This document shows positions 45,808 through 56,485 of a DNA stretch of 64,000 nucleotides, piece after piece. The notes beneath the pieces were generated by a model. That model did not search any database and had not been told where the DNA came from. It saw only the letters and a program-made list of their open reading frames with translations. Origin of the DNA: Imbricaverruca yamaguchii (lineage: Eukaryota > Arthropoda > Thecostraca > Neoverrucidae); contig JAOTOL010001138.1 of NCBI GenBank assembly GCA_034440575.1, forward strand, positions 1-64,000, given 5' to 3'. The position numbers were made by a program, and so were the translations under genes. Position 1 is the stretch's first letter; every line of letters starts with the position of its first letter.

Positions 45808-48190
45808 AGACATAAAGACATAAAAGATCAGTGCAACTCTGAGCCACAAGGGCCCTTCTTGGTTGCACTCTGTACACTGGACCAGTTGCCCACCAAATCT
45901 GCCAATCAGCCCTCCCTGTAATACTGAAAAGCAAGCCCTCTATTCTTATAATGACTGTCTATGCTATTTTTAAAGATGTTCAATGTTCTGCTACTGACGA
46001 TGTTTTCTGGCAGCTGGTTCCAGTGTTCCACTACCCTGTTGGTGAAGAAAGTTTGCCTTAACCTTGTTCTGCTGTGGTTAATTTTAATTTTGAATTTATG
46101 ACCTCTAATTGCATCATTTCTGTTAAATTCAAACATTTCCCCAAGGTATCCCCTCTCCAGACCATTGACAAATTTAAAGACCTCGATGAGATCTCCTCTC
46201 AGCCTTCTATATCTAAGTGAAAACATATTCAATTTCTTCAATCTTTCCTCATATGCCAGGTTGCTTATGCCATTAACCATTTTTGTAGCCCTCTTTTGTA
46301 CTCTCTCTAAAAGCCAACAATCTTTTTCATAGCTAGGAGACCAAGCTTGGATGCAGTATTCCAAATGTGGCCTGACGTATGCACAGTAAAGCTTCCTGAT
46401 CACTTCCTCACTTCTGTATGATACATTCCTATTTATTGCCCCGAGCATTCTCAGTGCCTTCTTCCTGGCTTCCTTGGTCTGTTCTGATGCCCCCAATTTT
46501 GTGTTTAGAATAACACCTAAATCCTTCTCCTGTTGAGTCACTGATAGCACTTGGCCACCCATCAAGTATGGAGCCTTCATATGCTGCTTACCTACATGCA
46601 TAATTTTGCACTTATCAAGTTAAATTTCATTTGCCATTCTTCGGACTACTTCACAAGTTCGTCTAAGTCTTTTGCAGCGAGATATGCTCATCCTGACCTG
46701 TTATTGCCCTAAAGACCTTCAAATCATCTGCAAATTTCAAAACTTTACTGCTTAGGCCACTTTCAATGTTATTTACAAATATAATGAACAGTAATGGCCC
46801 TAGTACTGACCCCTGGGGGACTCCACTAAGAACATTTTGCCATGATGACTTTGTACCATTTAGCATCACTCTTTGCTGTCTATCTGAAAGCCACAACTCT
46901 ATCCATTTTAAGATGCTACCTGCAATACCATGGGACTGAAGCTGTATCATTAACCGTTTATGGGGTACCTTGTCAAAGGCCTTACTAAAGTCAAGATATG
47001 CTACATCAACCTGATTTCCCTGATCAAATTGTTCTGTGGCGAAGTTCAAAAAGTCCAAGAGGTTTGTGAGACACGATCGTCCTTTTCTAAATCCATGTTG
47101 AGTATCTTGAATCAATCTGCTACCTTCCAGATAACTAACTATTCTATCCTTGATAATTGATTCAGTACCTTGCAGACTAGGGATGTGAGACTTATTGGCC
47201 TATAGTTTTCAACTTTCCTCTTTCTCCTTTCTTGAAAATAGGAACTACATTTGCCCTTTCCAATCGGTTGGAATTTCATTATGTGAAACTGATCTACAAA
47301 ATATTATACTAAGTGGAAATGCCGTTCCTTTTCGTTTCCCGCAACACCCTAGCATAAATATCATCAGGTCCTGCTGCCTTATTTGGCTTTATTTTCCTGA
47401 TATGATTGTAAACAACATCACTATCAATGAAATCAACAGCATTTATCAGATCACATGTCACTGAACTAGGGTGTACGGTCGGCAGATTGGTCATATCTTC
47501 CAATGTAAACACTGATTTGAACTGCTTGCTCAGCTCCTCAACCATCTCACTATCCTCACCCAATGTAGTCCCGTTTACTTCCAGTGGACCAATTGTGTTA
47601 GAAACTTTACTCAGCTTGTAGAAACTAAAGAACCTTTTACTGTCGCCATTACAGTTTCTAGCTAAATCCAGTTCCTTTGCTCGCTTTGCTGCTCTGGTTT
47701 TTTGCTTCACAGTGTCTCTAGCTTTTCGATACGCCTTTAGATTAATGACATTTGAGGCTTCTTTAAAAACTCTAAATGCAGTTTTTTTAGCCCTAATTGC
47801 TTTTATCACGTCTGGTGTAAGCCATGCTGGCTTTCCTACCCTTTTTGCGTCTTTGCTTTTGGGGGACATGTTAATCTGAGTTTCCTTTAAGTAAGATTTG
47901 AACTTTTCCCACATTTCACAGGCATTTAAATTGGAGAATTCTTCTTCCCATCTGATGGCACTTAAAGCCGCTCTCATGCCGTTAAAGTCTGCTTTGTTGA
48001 AATTTGGAACCTTTCCCAAATTATCCTTGATAGTTTCCCCTACATGTGCCTTGAATCTAACTATGTTATGGTCACCTTTTCCCGAGTTTCGCCTACGTCG
48101 TCTTGAACCAAGTCACTTAAATCCGAGAATACAAGGTCCAAGAATGAACCATGCCTGGTAGGTTCCGATACAAACTGGTGTAAGAACAGA
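45808..48190 (-). mobile_element. CR1-type LINE, 5'-truncated copy D, inserted into copy C
   Basis: The minus-strand copy begins near the end of the endonuclease domain (at 48190, matching 49088 in copy C) and ends with a (GACATAAA)n tail seen on the plus strand at about 45808-45828. It interrupts ORF1 of copy C. AGATAA occurs on both sides and may be the target duplication. Confidence 0.92.
45906..48019 (-). pseudogene. CR1 LINE ORF2 (RT to C-terminus), copy D, broken
   Basis: Three consecutive open stretches (48019-47309, 47115-46663, 46601-45906) in different frames cover the linker after the endonuclease, RT motifs (PNKAAGPDDIYARVLRE; AYLDFSKAFDKVPHKRL; VPQGSVLGPLLF; catalytic FADDLKVF) and the C-terminal domain (AYVRPHLEYCIQAWSPSYEK). 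Breaks lie near 47310-47330 and at the LQKT position near 46665. The catalytic FADD is intact. It is closely similar to copy A. Confidence 0.92.
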
Positions 48191-48411
48191 TAATGCAACA
48201 AGGGGTCACTCCGCAGCAGGGACATCATATGCCCAGGTGGTTGCAGGCCACCAGATAGCTGAGGCTTCCCCTACTGTGGAGGTGGCTGGGATTTCTCTAG
48301 TGCAGGTTTTATGGATCCTGGGACCTCTATCAGAGGGATGGCCTGCACTTCTCCGAGAAGGGGGTTCATGTGTTAGACAAAGTGTATGAGCATGTCCTTC
48401 AGGGAAATTAG
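48191..48411 (+). pseudogene. CR1 ORF1 remnant of copy C with internal deletion
   Basis: Starts as the GHSVAGTSYAQVVAGHQ segment also seen in copy B and runs to about 48300. It then jumps to the ORF1 C-terminus DLYQRDGLHFSEKGVHVLDK, which holds the SGNH block V Asp-x-x-His (DGLH). The stop is at 48409-48411. The central part with the GDS motif is deleted. Confidence 0.85.
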
Positions 48412-48568
48412 GAAATGGGGTGGGGAGGGATGAAATTGCATTGCCATCTCAGGGATATTCCAATAGTGTCAGCCAAGGCAATAAAACCTCAAAGTCAGCA
48501 AATAGGGACAGCAGTAGTTCAAGGAGGCAGAGTGGTAGTACATCCATTATGGAGCATATGTTAAATGT

Positions 48569-49165
48569 ATGATGCTTAATGCTCAGAGTATCCGATCCAA
48601 ATTTGATGAGTTCAAGTGTTATGTTGCTGAGAGGGAGCCAGACTTTGTCTGCATTACGGAGGCATGGGTCAGTGAGGGGTATTTTGGAGATAACTTGCAG
48701 GACTATGAGATCCAGGGATACAATATGTTTTCGTGCAATAGGGGTCCAGCAGTGAAATGGGGTGGTGTAATGCTCTATGTGAATAGCTTATTCAGTTCTC
48801 AAAAGTAGCGGGTGGGGATAAAAATGTGTCTGTGGAGTCCATTTGGCTTGATGTCGCTTTGGGAAAAGGCAACAGCAATACACTGGGGATAGGAGCTTTC
48901 TACCGATTCGGAACCCTGCCACATTCTCAGCAACTGGAGCTTGATAAGGTGATTTGTGAGGAAATCAGTAGAAGCTTTCGGAGGAAGTGCCTGCCTTATT
49001 CTTGGTGACTTTAATCTAAAAGGATATGAAAATGTTGGTGTTGGCTCCAATCATGCAAAATGTTTAGGAAATGCCTTGAATAGGACCTGTTCTTACACCA
49101 GTTTGTATCGGAACCTACCAGGCATGGTTCATTCTTGGACCTTGTATTCTCGGATTTAAGTGACT
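48569..49165 (+). pseudogene. CR1 ORF2 endonuclease domain, copy C, broken
   Basis: Opens MMLNAQSIRSKFDEFKCYVA and carries ITEAWV (catalytic Glu region) and, in another frame, LILGDFNL, the GDFN motif of APE-type LINE endonucleases. Frame breaks occur near 48806 and 49000. The segment is absent from copies A and D, which are truncated. Confidence 0.85.
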
Positions 49166-49199
49166 TGGTTCAAGACTTGACTGTAGGCGAAACTCTGTG

Positions 49200-51097
49200 A
49201 AAAAGTGACCATAACATAGTTAGATTCAAGGCACATGTAGGGGAAATTATCAAGGATAATTTGGTAAAGGTTCTAAATTTCAACAGAGCAGACCTTGACT
49301 GCATGAGAGCGGCTTTAAGTGGCATCAGATGGGAAGAAGAATTCTCCAGTTTAAATGCCTGTGAGATGTGGGAAAAGTTCAAATCTTACTTGAAGAAAAT
49401 TTAGATTAGACATGTCCCCCAAAAGCAAAGACGCAAAAGAAGGATAGGAAAGTCAGCATGGCTTACACCAGACTTGATAAAAGCAATTAAGGGTAAGAAA
49501 GCTGCATTCAGAGTGCTTAAGGAAGCTTCAAATATCGTAAATCTAAAGGCGTATCGAGAAGCTAGGGACACTGAAGGAAAAACAGGCAGCAAAGCGAACA
49601 AGAGAACTGGATTTAGCTAGGAACTGTAATGGGGACAGCAAAACGTTCTTTAGTTTCTACAAGCTGAGTAAAGTTTCTAGCACAATTGGTCCACTGGAAG
49701 CAAATGGGACTATATTGGGTGAGGATACTGAGATGGTTGAGGAGCTGAGCACGTAGTTTAAATCAGTGTTTACATTGGAAGATATGACCAATCTGCCGAC
49801 CGTACACCACAGTTCAGTGATATGTGAGCGGATAAATGATGTTGATTTCATTAATAGTGATGTTATTTTCAGTCATATCAGGAAGATAAAGCCAAACAAG
49901 GCAGCAGGACCTGATAAATTTGTGCTAGGGTATTGCGGGAAGCTGAAAAGGAACTGACATTTCCACTTAGTATAATATGTTGTAGATCTGTTTCACAAAA
50001 TGAAATTCCAACAGATTGGAAAAGGGCAAATGTATTTCCTATTTTCAAGAAAGGAGAAAGATGGAAAGTTGAAAACTATATGCTAGTAAGTCTCACGTCC
50101 CTAGTCTGCAAGGTGCTCGAATCAATTATCAAGGATAGAATAGCTAGTTATCTGGAAGGAAACAGATTCACTCAAGATACTCAACATGGGTTTAGGAAAG
50201 GGCGATCATGCCTCACACATCTCTTGGACTTTTTGAGCTTCACCACAGAACAATTTGATCAGGGAAATCAGGTTGATGTAGCATATCTTGACTTTAGTAA
50301 GGCCTTTGACATGGTACTCCATACACGGTTAATGATACAGCTTCAGGCCCATGGTATTGCACGTAGCATCTTAGAATGGATAGAGTTGTGGCTTTCAGAT
50401 AGACAGCAAAGAGTGATGCTAAATGGTACAAAGTCATCAATGCAAGATGTTCTTAGTGGAGTCGCCCAGGGGTCAGTACTGGGGCCACTACTGTTCATTA
50501 TATTTGTAAATAACATTGAAAGTGGCCTAAGCAGTAAGGTTTTGAAACTTGCGGATGATTTGAAAGTTTTTAGGGCAATGACAGGTCAAAATGAGCATAT
50601 CTCGCTGCAAAAAAAAACTGACGAACTTGTGAAGTGGTCCGAAGAATGGCAAATGAAATTTAATTTCGATAAGTGCAAAATCATGCATGTAGGTAAGCAG
50701 CATATGAAGGCTCCATAGTTTATGGGTGGCCAAGTGCTATCAGTGACTCAATAGGAGAAGGATTTAGGTGTTATTCTAAACACAAAATTGTGGGCATCAG
50801 AACAGACCAAGGAAGCCAGGAAGAAGGCACTGAGAATGCTCGGGGGCAACAAATAGGAATGTATCATACACACGTGAGGAAGTCACGAGGAAGCTTTACT
50901 CTGCATATGTCAGGCCACATTTGGAATACTGCATCCAAGCTTGGTCTCCTAGCTATGAAAAAGGTTGTTGGCTTTTAGAGAGAGTACAAAAGAGGGCTAC
51001 ACAAATGGTCAATGGTATAAGCAACCTGGCATACGAGGAAAGATTGAAGAAGTTGAATATGTTTTCACTTAGCTACAGAAGGCTGAGCGGAGATCTC
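49200..51097 (+). pseudogene. CR1 ORF2 reverse transcriptase, copy C, first part, broken
   Basis: Contains the linker, then RT blocks (AYLDFSKAFDMVLHTRLM; VAQGSVLGPLLF). The catalytic motif is LADD rather than FADD because of one substitution at about 50548. Stops or shifts occur near 49755, 49930, 50716 and 50850. The frame is cut at 51097 by the LTR element, and the missing C-terminus resumes at 55632. Confidence 0.9.
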
Positions 51098-51397
51098 TGT
51101 AGTTGCCGATTAGAAAGTAAGCGCCGAGCACGGGGAAGGACGTGTATTGGCAGTGTCCGGCGACCCAGCCACGAGCACCGGCCACTCGTCCCCTCGACCA
51201 ACTGCGGGCAGTCACCCCCGCGCGCCGCCGACCTAGCCGCCCCAACCACAGACCGCGCTGCAGAAACCGCTGACGGCCGTGACCACGTGACAGTGACCAC
51301 GTGACCACGTGACGCGCCGAGTGCCACGTGACACCGGCGCCACCGGCGCCGGCGGCCCTCCGTGGCGCAGGGCCAGCTCCAGCACCAGCTCACTACA
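51098..51397 (-). repeat. LTR (3' LTR in element orientation)
   Basis: 300 bp, ends TGTAG...CTACA. GC-rich, with four CACGTG palindromes clustered at about 51284-51330. Confidence 0.97.
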
Positions 51398-51411
51398 CCT
51401 GCACCTGATTA

Positions 51412-52965
51412 TCAATAATCATCATCGTCGTCCGGTATACACGATTCACTTGGTACACCGCAGCCATACAATTCGACTGGCGCCCGCCTCACACGCATAC
51501 TTCGCCGGGGCGCGGCTCGCCCATCCCGCGCGTCCTCAGTGACCACACATTCAGCGCTCGGGTGGTCATACACCGCATCGTCCTCAAAATCCTCCGCCCT
51601 GCCCGCGCCGTCTGCGAGGTCTGCACTCACTTCTGCCGCCGCCCACGCATCCGGCGGTGCCGGTGGCGGCCGCTCCGCCTCCGGTTCTATCGCCCCACCC
51701 GCACTGGGCGACACCTTACGCGGCTGCTCCATCACCTCCTCCGGTGGGTCAAAGTCCCCAGACTCGCTCTCGCTCCCGTCTGGTCCGGCGTCCTCACTCC
51801 CGAATCGCCGCCGGACACACCGCACGTGCCACGGGGTACCGTCGACCTCCACCAGCGGTGTCGGGAGCAGCCGCGTAACCACACCTCGCCGCGACACATC
51901 CGTGCACCGCGTCGGCTGACCTCGGCGTCGTATCCACACGGTGTCACCGACTTGGAGCATCGCGCGCGCACGCTCAGAGCCGTCGTGCGCCACGGGCATC
52001 GTCCGGCTGGGCCCCTGCACATCGGCGGCCACCGGCAAGTCCCGGCCAGCGCGCTTGAAGAGCCCGGCCGCCGGAGCGCTGGAGGGTCGTACACCGTCGC
52101 GAGGCGTAGCATTGTAACGGTGTACCGCTTCACCGATGGTGCAGTCCTGGCGGGCCGCCATCACCTTAATTGTCCGATGATGGCGCTCGACAATGCCGTT
52201 ACCTCCCGCCTCGTGCACGGCCCGAAAGTGCAGCCGGACCCCCCAGCGCGCCGCGAACGCAGCCATCCGACGACCCCGGAATTCTGTCGCGTTGTCCAAC
52301 AGCAACTCAGCCGGCGCGCCCCGTTCCAGGAAGATGGTTTCCAGCTGGCCCGTGACCTCGGCTGCGTCGGAACGGCGCAGCAGCCGCCACATCCCGTACC
52401 GGGAAGGCCCACAGTCGATCACCGTCAGGTACGACCGGCCCCGGTAGTGGGTAACGTCGATGGCTAGGCGTTCCCACGTCAGCGGCACGCTCAGTGACCC
52501 GCGCTGCCAGCGCGCAGGTGCCGGGTCGATGGACTGGCACACATCGCACTGCTGGATCACCGCTCGCACCGCTGACCGGGTGTCACGCACGTCCTCGCTC
52601 CGACGCACATACCAGAGCGTCCGGCGGACCCCCTGGTGCCCGGTGTTCTCGTGCACCTCACGTATCCGGGCGGGGTCGGCGTCTGGTCGCGGGGCTACGG
52701 CTGCCGCGACGGCGCTTGGTGGCGCGTCAGTTGATGAGTCCGGCAGTCGAAGCCACTTTTTTGGCACTCGGGTGAGTGCGTCCGCCGGGTTGTCCGCGGA
52801 TTTTACCAGGCGGACCGTCATCTTCAGGCGAAACTCCTCCACTAGCTGTCGAATGACGTCGATCCTCCGGCGGATAAGCATCTCCCCGTGCGCCTTAGTC
52901 CGCAGGCGAGAGCGGCCGCTCAGGGCGTCATCGATCCACTTGTGAACCGTGGCCGAGTCGGTACG
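51412..52965 (-). pseudogene. LTR element pol: RNaseH end and integrase
   Basis: The frame is open from 53445, but coding identity starts at about 52965. It opens with the end of RNaseH (TDSATVHKW, then LVKSADNPADALTRV). Integrase follows: zinc finger H-x4-H...C-x2-C (HENTGH, CDVC), then the catalytic D, D-x35-E triad in AIDVTHY, LLLDNATEF and IVERHHRTIK, with exactly 35 residues between the second Asp and Glu. A long acidic and Pro-rich tail ends in DDDDDY 14 bp before the LTR. The domain looks intact but is out of frame with RT. Confidence 0.92.
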
Positions 52966-54230
52966 GAGTCGGTACGAAGGTCGATGGTGGTAATCCCCCA
53001 CGCAACCGCCATGTTGACACCGCTGAGCGCCGCGTCCAGCTCGGCCATGTTGATGTGCATGGCCGCCTTCGACTCCGGCCGTAGCCAGCTCGCGTCCTCC
53101 ACGGCGCCACTGACCGGATCCTCCAGGATGACCCCGGCAGCAAGGGAACTGGCGTCCGTCCACACCAACAACTTGTCCCCCTTCAGCTGCCAGGGGCCTC
53201 GTGCCGGGTCGGCCCCCCTTACCCGCACCGCGACACAGTCGACCTGCTCGCGCAGCCCGGCGTCCATTGTCGGGTCGTCCCAGCCTGTCGTCAGGGCGTT
53301 GACGCGCCGCTTTAACCACGCGGCCGCCGGACGCAGCCACCCCACCACCGGCAGGTGGGACACCAGGTGGCCGCACCACGCGAACAACGCTCGACGTGTC
53401 AGCACCTCCGGGGGCGCAGCCACCGGGTTGTCGCGGCGCCAGCACAGTTCTCCGTCGTCCGCGCGCACCCGCAGCCCGAGCAGTCGCGCTCCCTCGGCCG
53501 CCCGCTCCGGCGGTTTACAGACCAGACCGTACCGGGCGAAGTGCTCCACGACGTGGTCTGCGCTGACAATGTCCTCGTCTACCATTAGATCGTCCACATA
53601 GGGCAGCACCCCCCGGTTCACCGCGGCATCCTGGAGCAGGACGGCCCGCACTACGGCCTTCATGACGAGCGGCGCGACGTTCAGCCCAAAGCCGACGCGA
53701 GTCAGGCAATACCTCTGGCCTCGCACCTCCACCGTCTGATACGGCCACAGCCACCGGTCCAACCGGAGCTGAAGGTACGCCTTCCGCAGGTCCACCACCG
53801 CGACGTGAGCGCCGTGCCGTCGCCAGCGGCGAAGCTGGGCAGCACAAACGTCCGCGTCCGCGGTGTGTGCGGTAATGTGGCCATTCAACTCACGGTAGTC
53901 CAAGACAGGGCGCACCCTGTCTCGATTCGGCTGCCGGACCGCCATCAGAGGGATCAGGCCACGGGCCGGGCCATCCACCCGCTCGTCATACGGCTGCAGC
54001 CACCACTCCCGGATCCACAGCTCCAATTCAGCGTCGTACGCCGGCCGAACCGCCGGCGGTACCGCATACTCCGCGACTCGGTTCCGCAGGCTCTCGGGAC
54101 CGTTCCCGTCTGCCCACACCCATGCCACGGTCCATTCGCCCGTCCGCGCGGCGAATCGCGCCGTGAAGTCCGCTGCATCCACGGCCAAGTCCCGACGGTC
54201 GACCTTAACTGCCGCCGCACAGTCGGTGTC
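52920..54230 (-). pseudogene. LTR element pol: reverse transcriptase and RNaseH start
   Basis: RT blocks: VRPVLDYRELNG, VVDLRKAYLQLRLD (first catalytic Asp), CLTRVGFGLNVAPLVMK, and the catalytic YVDDLMVDED. RNaseH starts at LLVWTDASSLAAGVIL with its Asp, then Glu (NMAELDAA) and Asp (DLRTDS). Just after that Asp the frame is lost because of an 11-bp tandem duplication (GAGTCGGTACG twice, 52955-52976), and the shifted frame ends at 52920. A second frame change near 54230 separates it from the protease. Confidence 0.92.
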
Positions 54231-54249
54231 CGCAGGCTGATGCCACCCA

Positions 54250-54510
54250 GGGCCGTGATGCCCGACATCCCCAGAACCACGTCCACACCCAGCGGGCGGT
54301 CTGGCACAACCAGCGCCGCGTGCATCACTCGCCTGCCCTGGTATTCCACCTTGACCGTGACCGACCCACTGCACCGTAACGTTCCCCCGTTCACGGTTCT
54401 CATTTCCACCGTCCGTGGCGTCCACCGCCGACAGCAACCTCGGTACACGAGCGTGTCAGTGCATCCGGAGTCCACCAACACGCGTCGCTCGCCGCTGTCC
54501 ACTTGCATCC
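54250..54510 (-). pseudogene. LTR element aspartic protease
   Basis: RRVLVDSGCTDTLVYRGC carries the DSG catalytic motif (Asp codon at about 54470-54472), and VLGMSGITAL is the second conserved protease block. It is one frame away from gag in the -1 direction, as in gag-pro frameshifting of many Ty3/gypsy elements, and one frame away from RT. The RT shift may be an indel near ISLRTP. Confidence 0.85.
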
Positions 54511-54531
54511 GGGCGACCGGAAGGGCGCGAT

Positions 54532-55542
54532 CTACTGATCCGGAGACGGCGCTCGCGCTGACGCGTCCCCCGATGCGTTTGGGCAGGCCGCGGCGAGATG
54601 ACCCTCCCTCGCGCATGTCCAGCAGCGTCGCGGTAGTCGTGGCCGCCGCGCTTCCCGACGAGACGGCGGGGGCGCGGGCCGCGACGCTGCTGCCGCAGCC
54701 AGCACCTCGTGATGGTCATTGCTCAGGATGTCCCGGGCCAAGCGGACGAGACTCGGCAGCGCCATCCGCTGTGCTCGCGTACCTGCCTTTAGGTGGCTCC
54801 GTACCGGTGCTGGCAGCCCCGATATGAATTTGGCGTCCAGGATGGACTCGGGGAGCTTCTCGTCCGAGACCAGCGCTATGAGGCGGCGCAGGTCCGCCAA
54901 GTAGGCGTCCACGGACTCCCCTGGTCGCAGTTCTCGGTCCTGGAAGGCGGCGTACGCGGCGTGCCGGTTTAACGCGAACGCGTCGTATAACGCGTCGCGG
55001 ACAGCCGCCATGGAGTCCTGCGCCTTGTCGGGTAGCTGCTCCCAGACAGCGAAGGCTGCCCCAGTCAGCCGTTCCGGGATGACGTCCACGAAGTTGACGC
55101 CGCGTCGTCGGCACAGTTTCTCTGCCCGCGTAAACCACTCGGCCGCATTCACTGTCCCGCTGAACTCGGGTATGTGGCGCGTGTCGAAATTACGCGGGCC
55201 TGCCACACCCAGGGTCCCCGACACCTCCGCGAAGTTCACCGATCCACTCGCGCCCGACGTCGCCTCCCGCGGCTCTCCCTCTTCATCTCCGTGCCCCGGC
55301 GTCGTATTCGCAATGTATGGCCGAAATAGCTTGTAGTTGCCGATTAGAAAGTAAGCGCCGAGCACGGGGAAGGACGTGTATTGGCAGTGTCCGGCGACCC
55401 AGCCACGAGCACCGGCCACGCGTCCCCTCGACCAACTGCGGGCAGTCACCCCCGCGCGCCGCCGACCTAGCCGCCCCAACCACAGACCGCGCTGCAGAAA
55501 CCGCTGACGGCCGTGACCACGTGACAGTGACCACGTGACCAC
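54532..55542 (-). CDS. LTR element gag
   Basis: 336-codon frame. Central capsid-like region: HIPEFSGTVNAAEWFTRAEK, LTGAAFAVWEQLPD, YAAFQDRELRPGESVDAYLA. It ends with a zinc knuckle C-x2-C-x4-H-x4-C (CWTCAREGHLAAAC, residues about 307-320). The only in-frame Met before the capsid lies inside the LTR, and the frame runs from LTR into the internal region without a stop, so the true start is uncertain. No disabling mutation is seen within the frame. Confidence 0.88.
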   Translation of the reverse strand: MVTWSLSRGHGRQRFLQRGLWLGRLGRRRAGVTARSWSRGRVAGARGWVAGHCQYTSFPVLGAYFLIGNYKLFRPYIANTTPGHGDEEGEPREATSGASGSVNFAEVSGTLGVAGPRNFDTRHIPEFSGTVNAAEWFTRAEKLCRRRGVNFVDVIPERLTGAAFAVWEQLPDKAQDSMAAVRDALYDAFALNRHAAYAAFQDRELRPGESVDAYLADLRRLIALVSDEKLPESILDAKFISGLPAPVRSHLKAGTRAQRMALPSLVRLARDILSNDHHEVLAAAAASRPAPPPSRREARRPRLPRRCWTCAREGHLAAACPNASGDASARAPSPDQ

Positions 55543-55631
55543 GTGACGCGCCGAGTGCCACGTGACACCGGCGCCACCGGCGCCGGCGGCCCTGCGTGGC
55601 GCAGGGCCAGCTCCAGCACCAGCTCACTACA
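55332..55631 (-). repeat. LTR (5' LTR in element orientation)
   Basis: 300 bp. Differs from 51098-51397 by about two substitutions (CCACGCGTCC for CCACTCGTCC; GCCCTGCG for GCCCTCCG). Confidence 0.97.
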
Positions 55632-56026
55632 ATCTCATCGAGGTATTTAAATTTGTCCATGGTCTGGGGAGGGGATATCTTGGGGAAATGTTTGAATTTA
55701 ACAGAAATTATGCCATTTGAGGTCATCAATTCAAAATTAAAGTTAACCACAGCAGAACAAGATTAAGACAGTCTTTCTTCACCAACAGGGTAGTAGAACA
55801 CTGGAACCAGCTGCCAGAAACCATTGTAAGTAGCAGCACATTGAACGTCTTTAAAAACTGCATAGACAATCATTATAATAATAGAGGGCTTGCTTTTCAG
55901 TATTACAGGGAGGGCTGATCGACGGATTTGGTGGGCAACTGGTTGAGTGTACAGAGTGCAACCAAGAAGGGCCCTTGTGGCTCATAGTTGCACTAATCTT
56001 TTATGTCTTTATGTCTTTATGTCAAG
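55632..56026 (+). pseudogene. CR1 LINE copy C, RT C-terminus and 3' tail
   Basis: Starts with the duplicated ATCTC and continues ATCGAGGTATTTAAATTTG, colinear with copy A from about 7028. An in-frame TGA replaces an Arg codon near 55720. The 3' UTR and TTTATGTC octamers end at about 56026. Confidence 0.92.
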
Positions 56027-56322
56027 GAGGGGAGGGCAGTGACGGATCCGAAGGGAGGAAGGGTGACCGCCCCTTAGCACCCCAAAAGGCGCCTCCAATG
56101 GCCTCTATAGGCCTCTATAGGTGGAAAAGGTACCCCTTCGATAAGGTCGATTGCACCCCGCTGAGCGAAATTTCCGGTTGAAGGCGCCACTCAGAGCAGA
56201 AATGACAGACTTTTTGAAGGTTCGGGTGCACTCACCCCGTTGAACGAAGGTGCCCGTCTCAGTGGAAAGAACGACACTCGAAATGTCTCCCCCACACATA
56301 GCGAAGTCGTAGATGCGTCAGT
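56027..56322. other. LINE 3' flank with degenerate repeat-like text
   Basis: Phrases such as GAGGGCAGTGACGGATCCGA, GGCGCCTCCAATGGC and GGTGCACTC resemble 63050-63320 (GGCGCCTCTGGC, GGTGCACTTG), suggesting relics of one family. GGCCTCTATA is duplicated at about 56100-56119. Confidence 0.4.
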
Positions 56323-56485
56323 GCTGGGGTCGGGGAGTGGCTGTTTGGATGACGTCATAGACACTGTAACTGGTGAGTGGTGGGGTAGGGGAGTGGCTCT
56401 TTAGATGATGTGCTAGGCACTGGAACTGATCAAGGTGGGGTAGGGGAGTGGCCGGTGGGATGATGCGATAGGCACTGTAACTGTC
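56323..56485. repeat. roughly 55-bp tandem repeat, 3 copies
   Basis: GGGGTAGGGGAGTGGC...GATGATGYGATAGGCACTGTAACTG. The GAGTGG anchors are at 56335, 56391 and 56446. Confidence 0.85.

Larger units (their letters stand above)
51098..55631 (-). mobile_element. 4534-bp LTR retrotransposon (Ty3/gypsy-like), inserted into LINE copy C
   Basis: Two 300-bp LTRs (51098-51397 and 55332-55631) begin TGTAG and end CTACA and differ at about two positions. The 5-bp target duplication ATCTC lies at 51093-51097 and 55632-55636, and the uninterrupted target is seen in LINE copy A at about 7025. Internal order on the minus strand is gag, protease, RT, RNaseH, integrase, which is the Ty3/gypsy order. The element is far more GC-rich than its host LINE. 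No primer-binding site complementary to a tRNA 3' end and no strong polypurine tract is visible. Confidence 0.97.
45767..56026 (+). mobile_element. CR1-type LINE host copy C, split by two later insertions
   Basis: The plus-strand pieces are 45767-45808 (ORF1), 48191-51097 (rest of ORF1, endonuclease and most of the reverse transcriptase) and 55632-56026 (RT C-terminus, 3' UTR and TTTATGTC tail). The first gap is LINE copy D in inverse orientation; the second is the LTR retrotransposon. Colinearity with copies A and D across both gaps shows that this was one element before it was interrupted. Confidence 0.9.
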
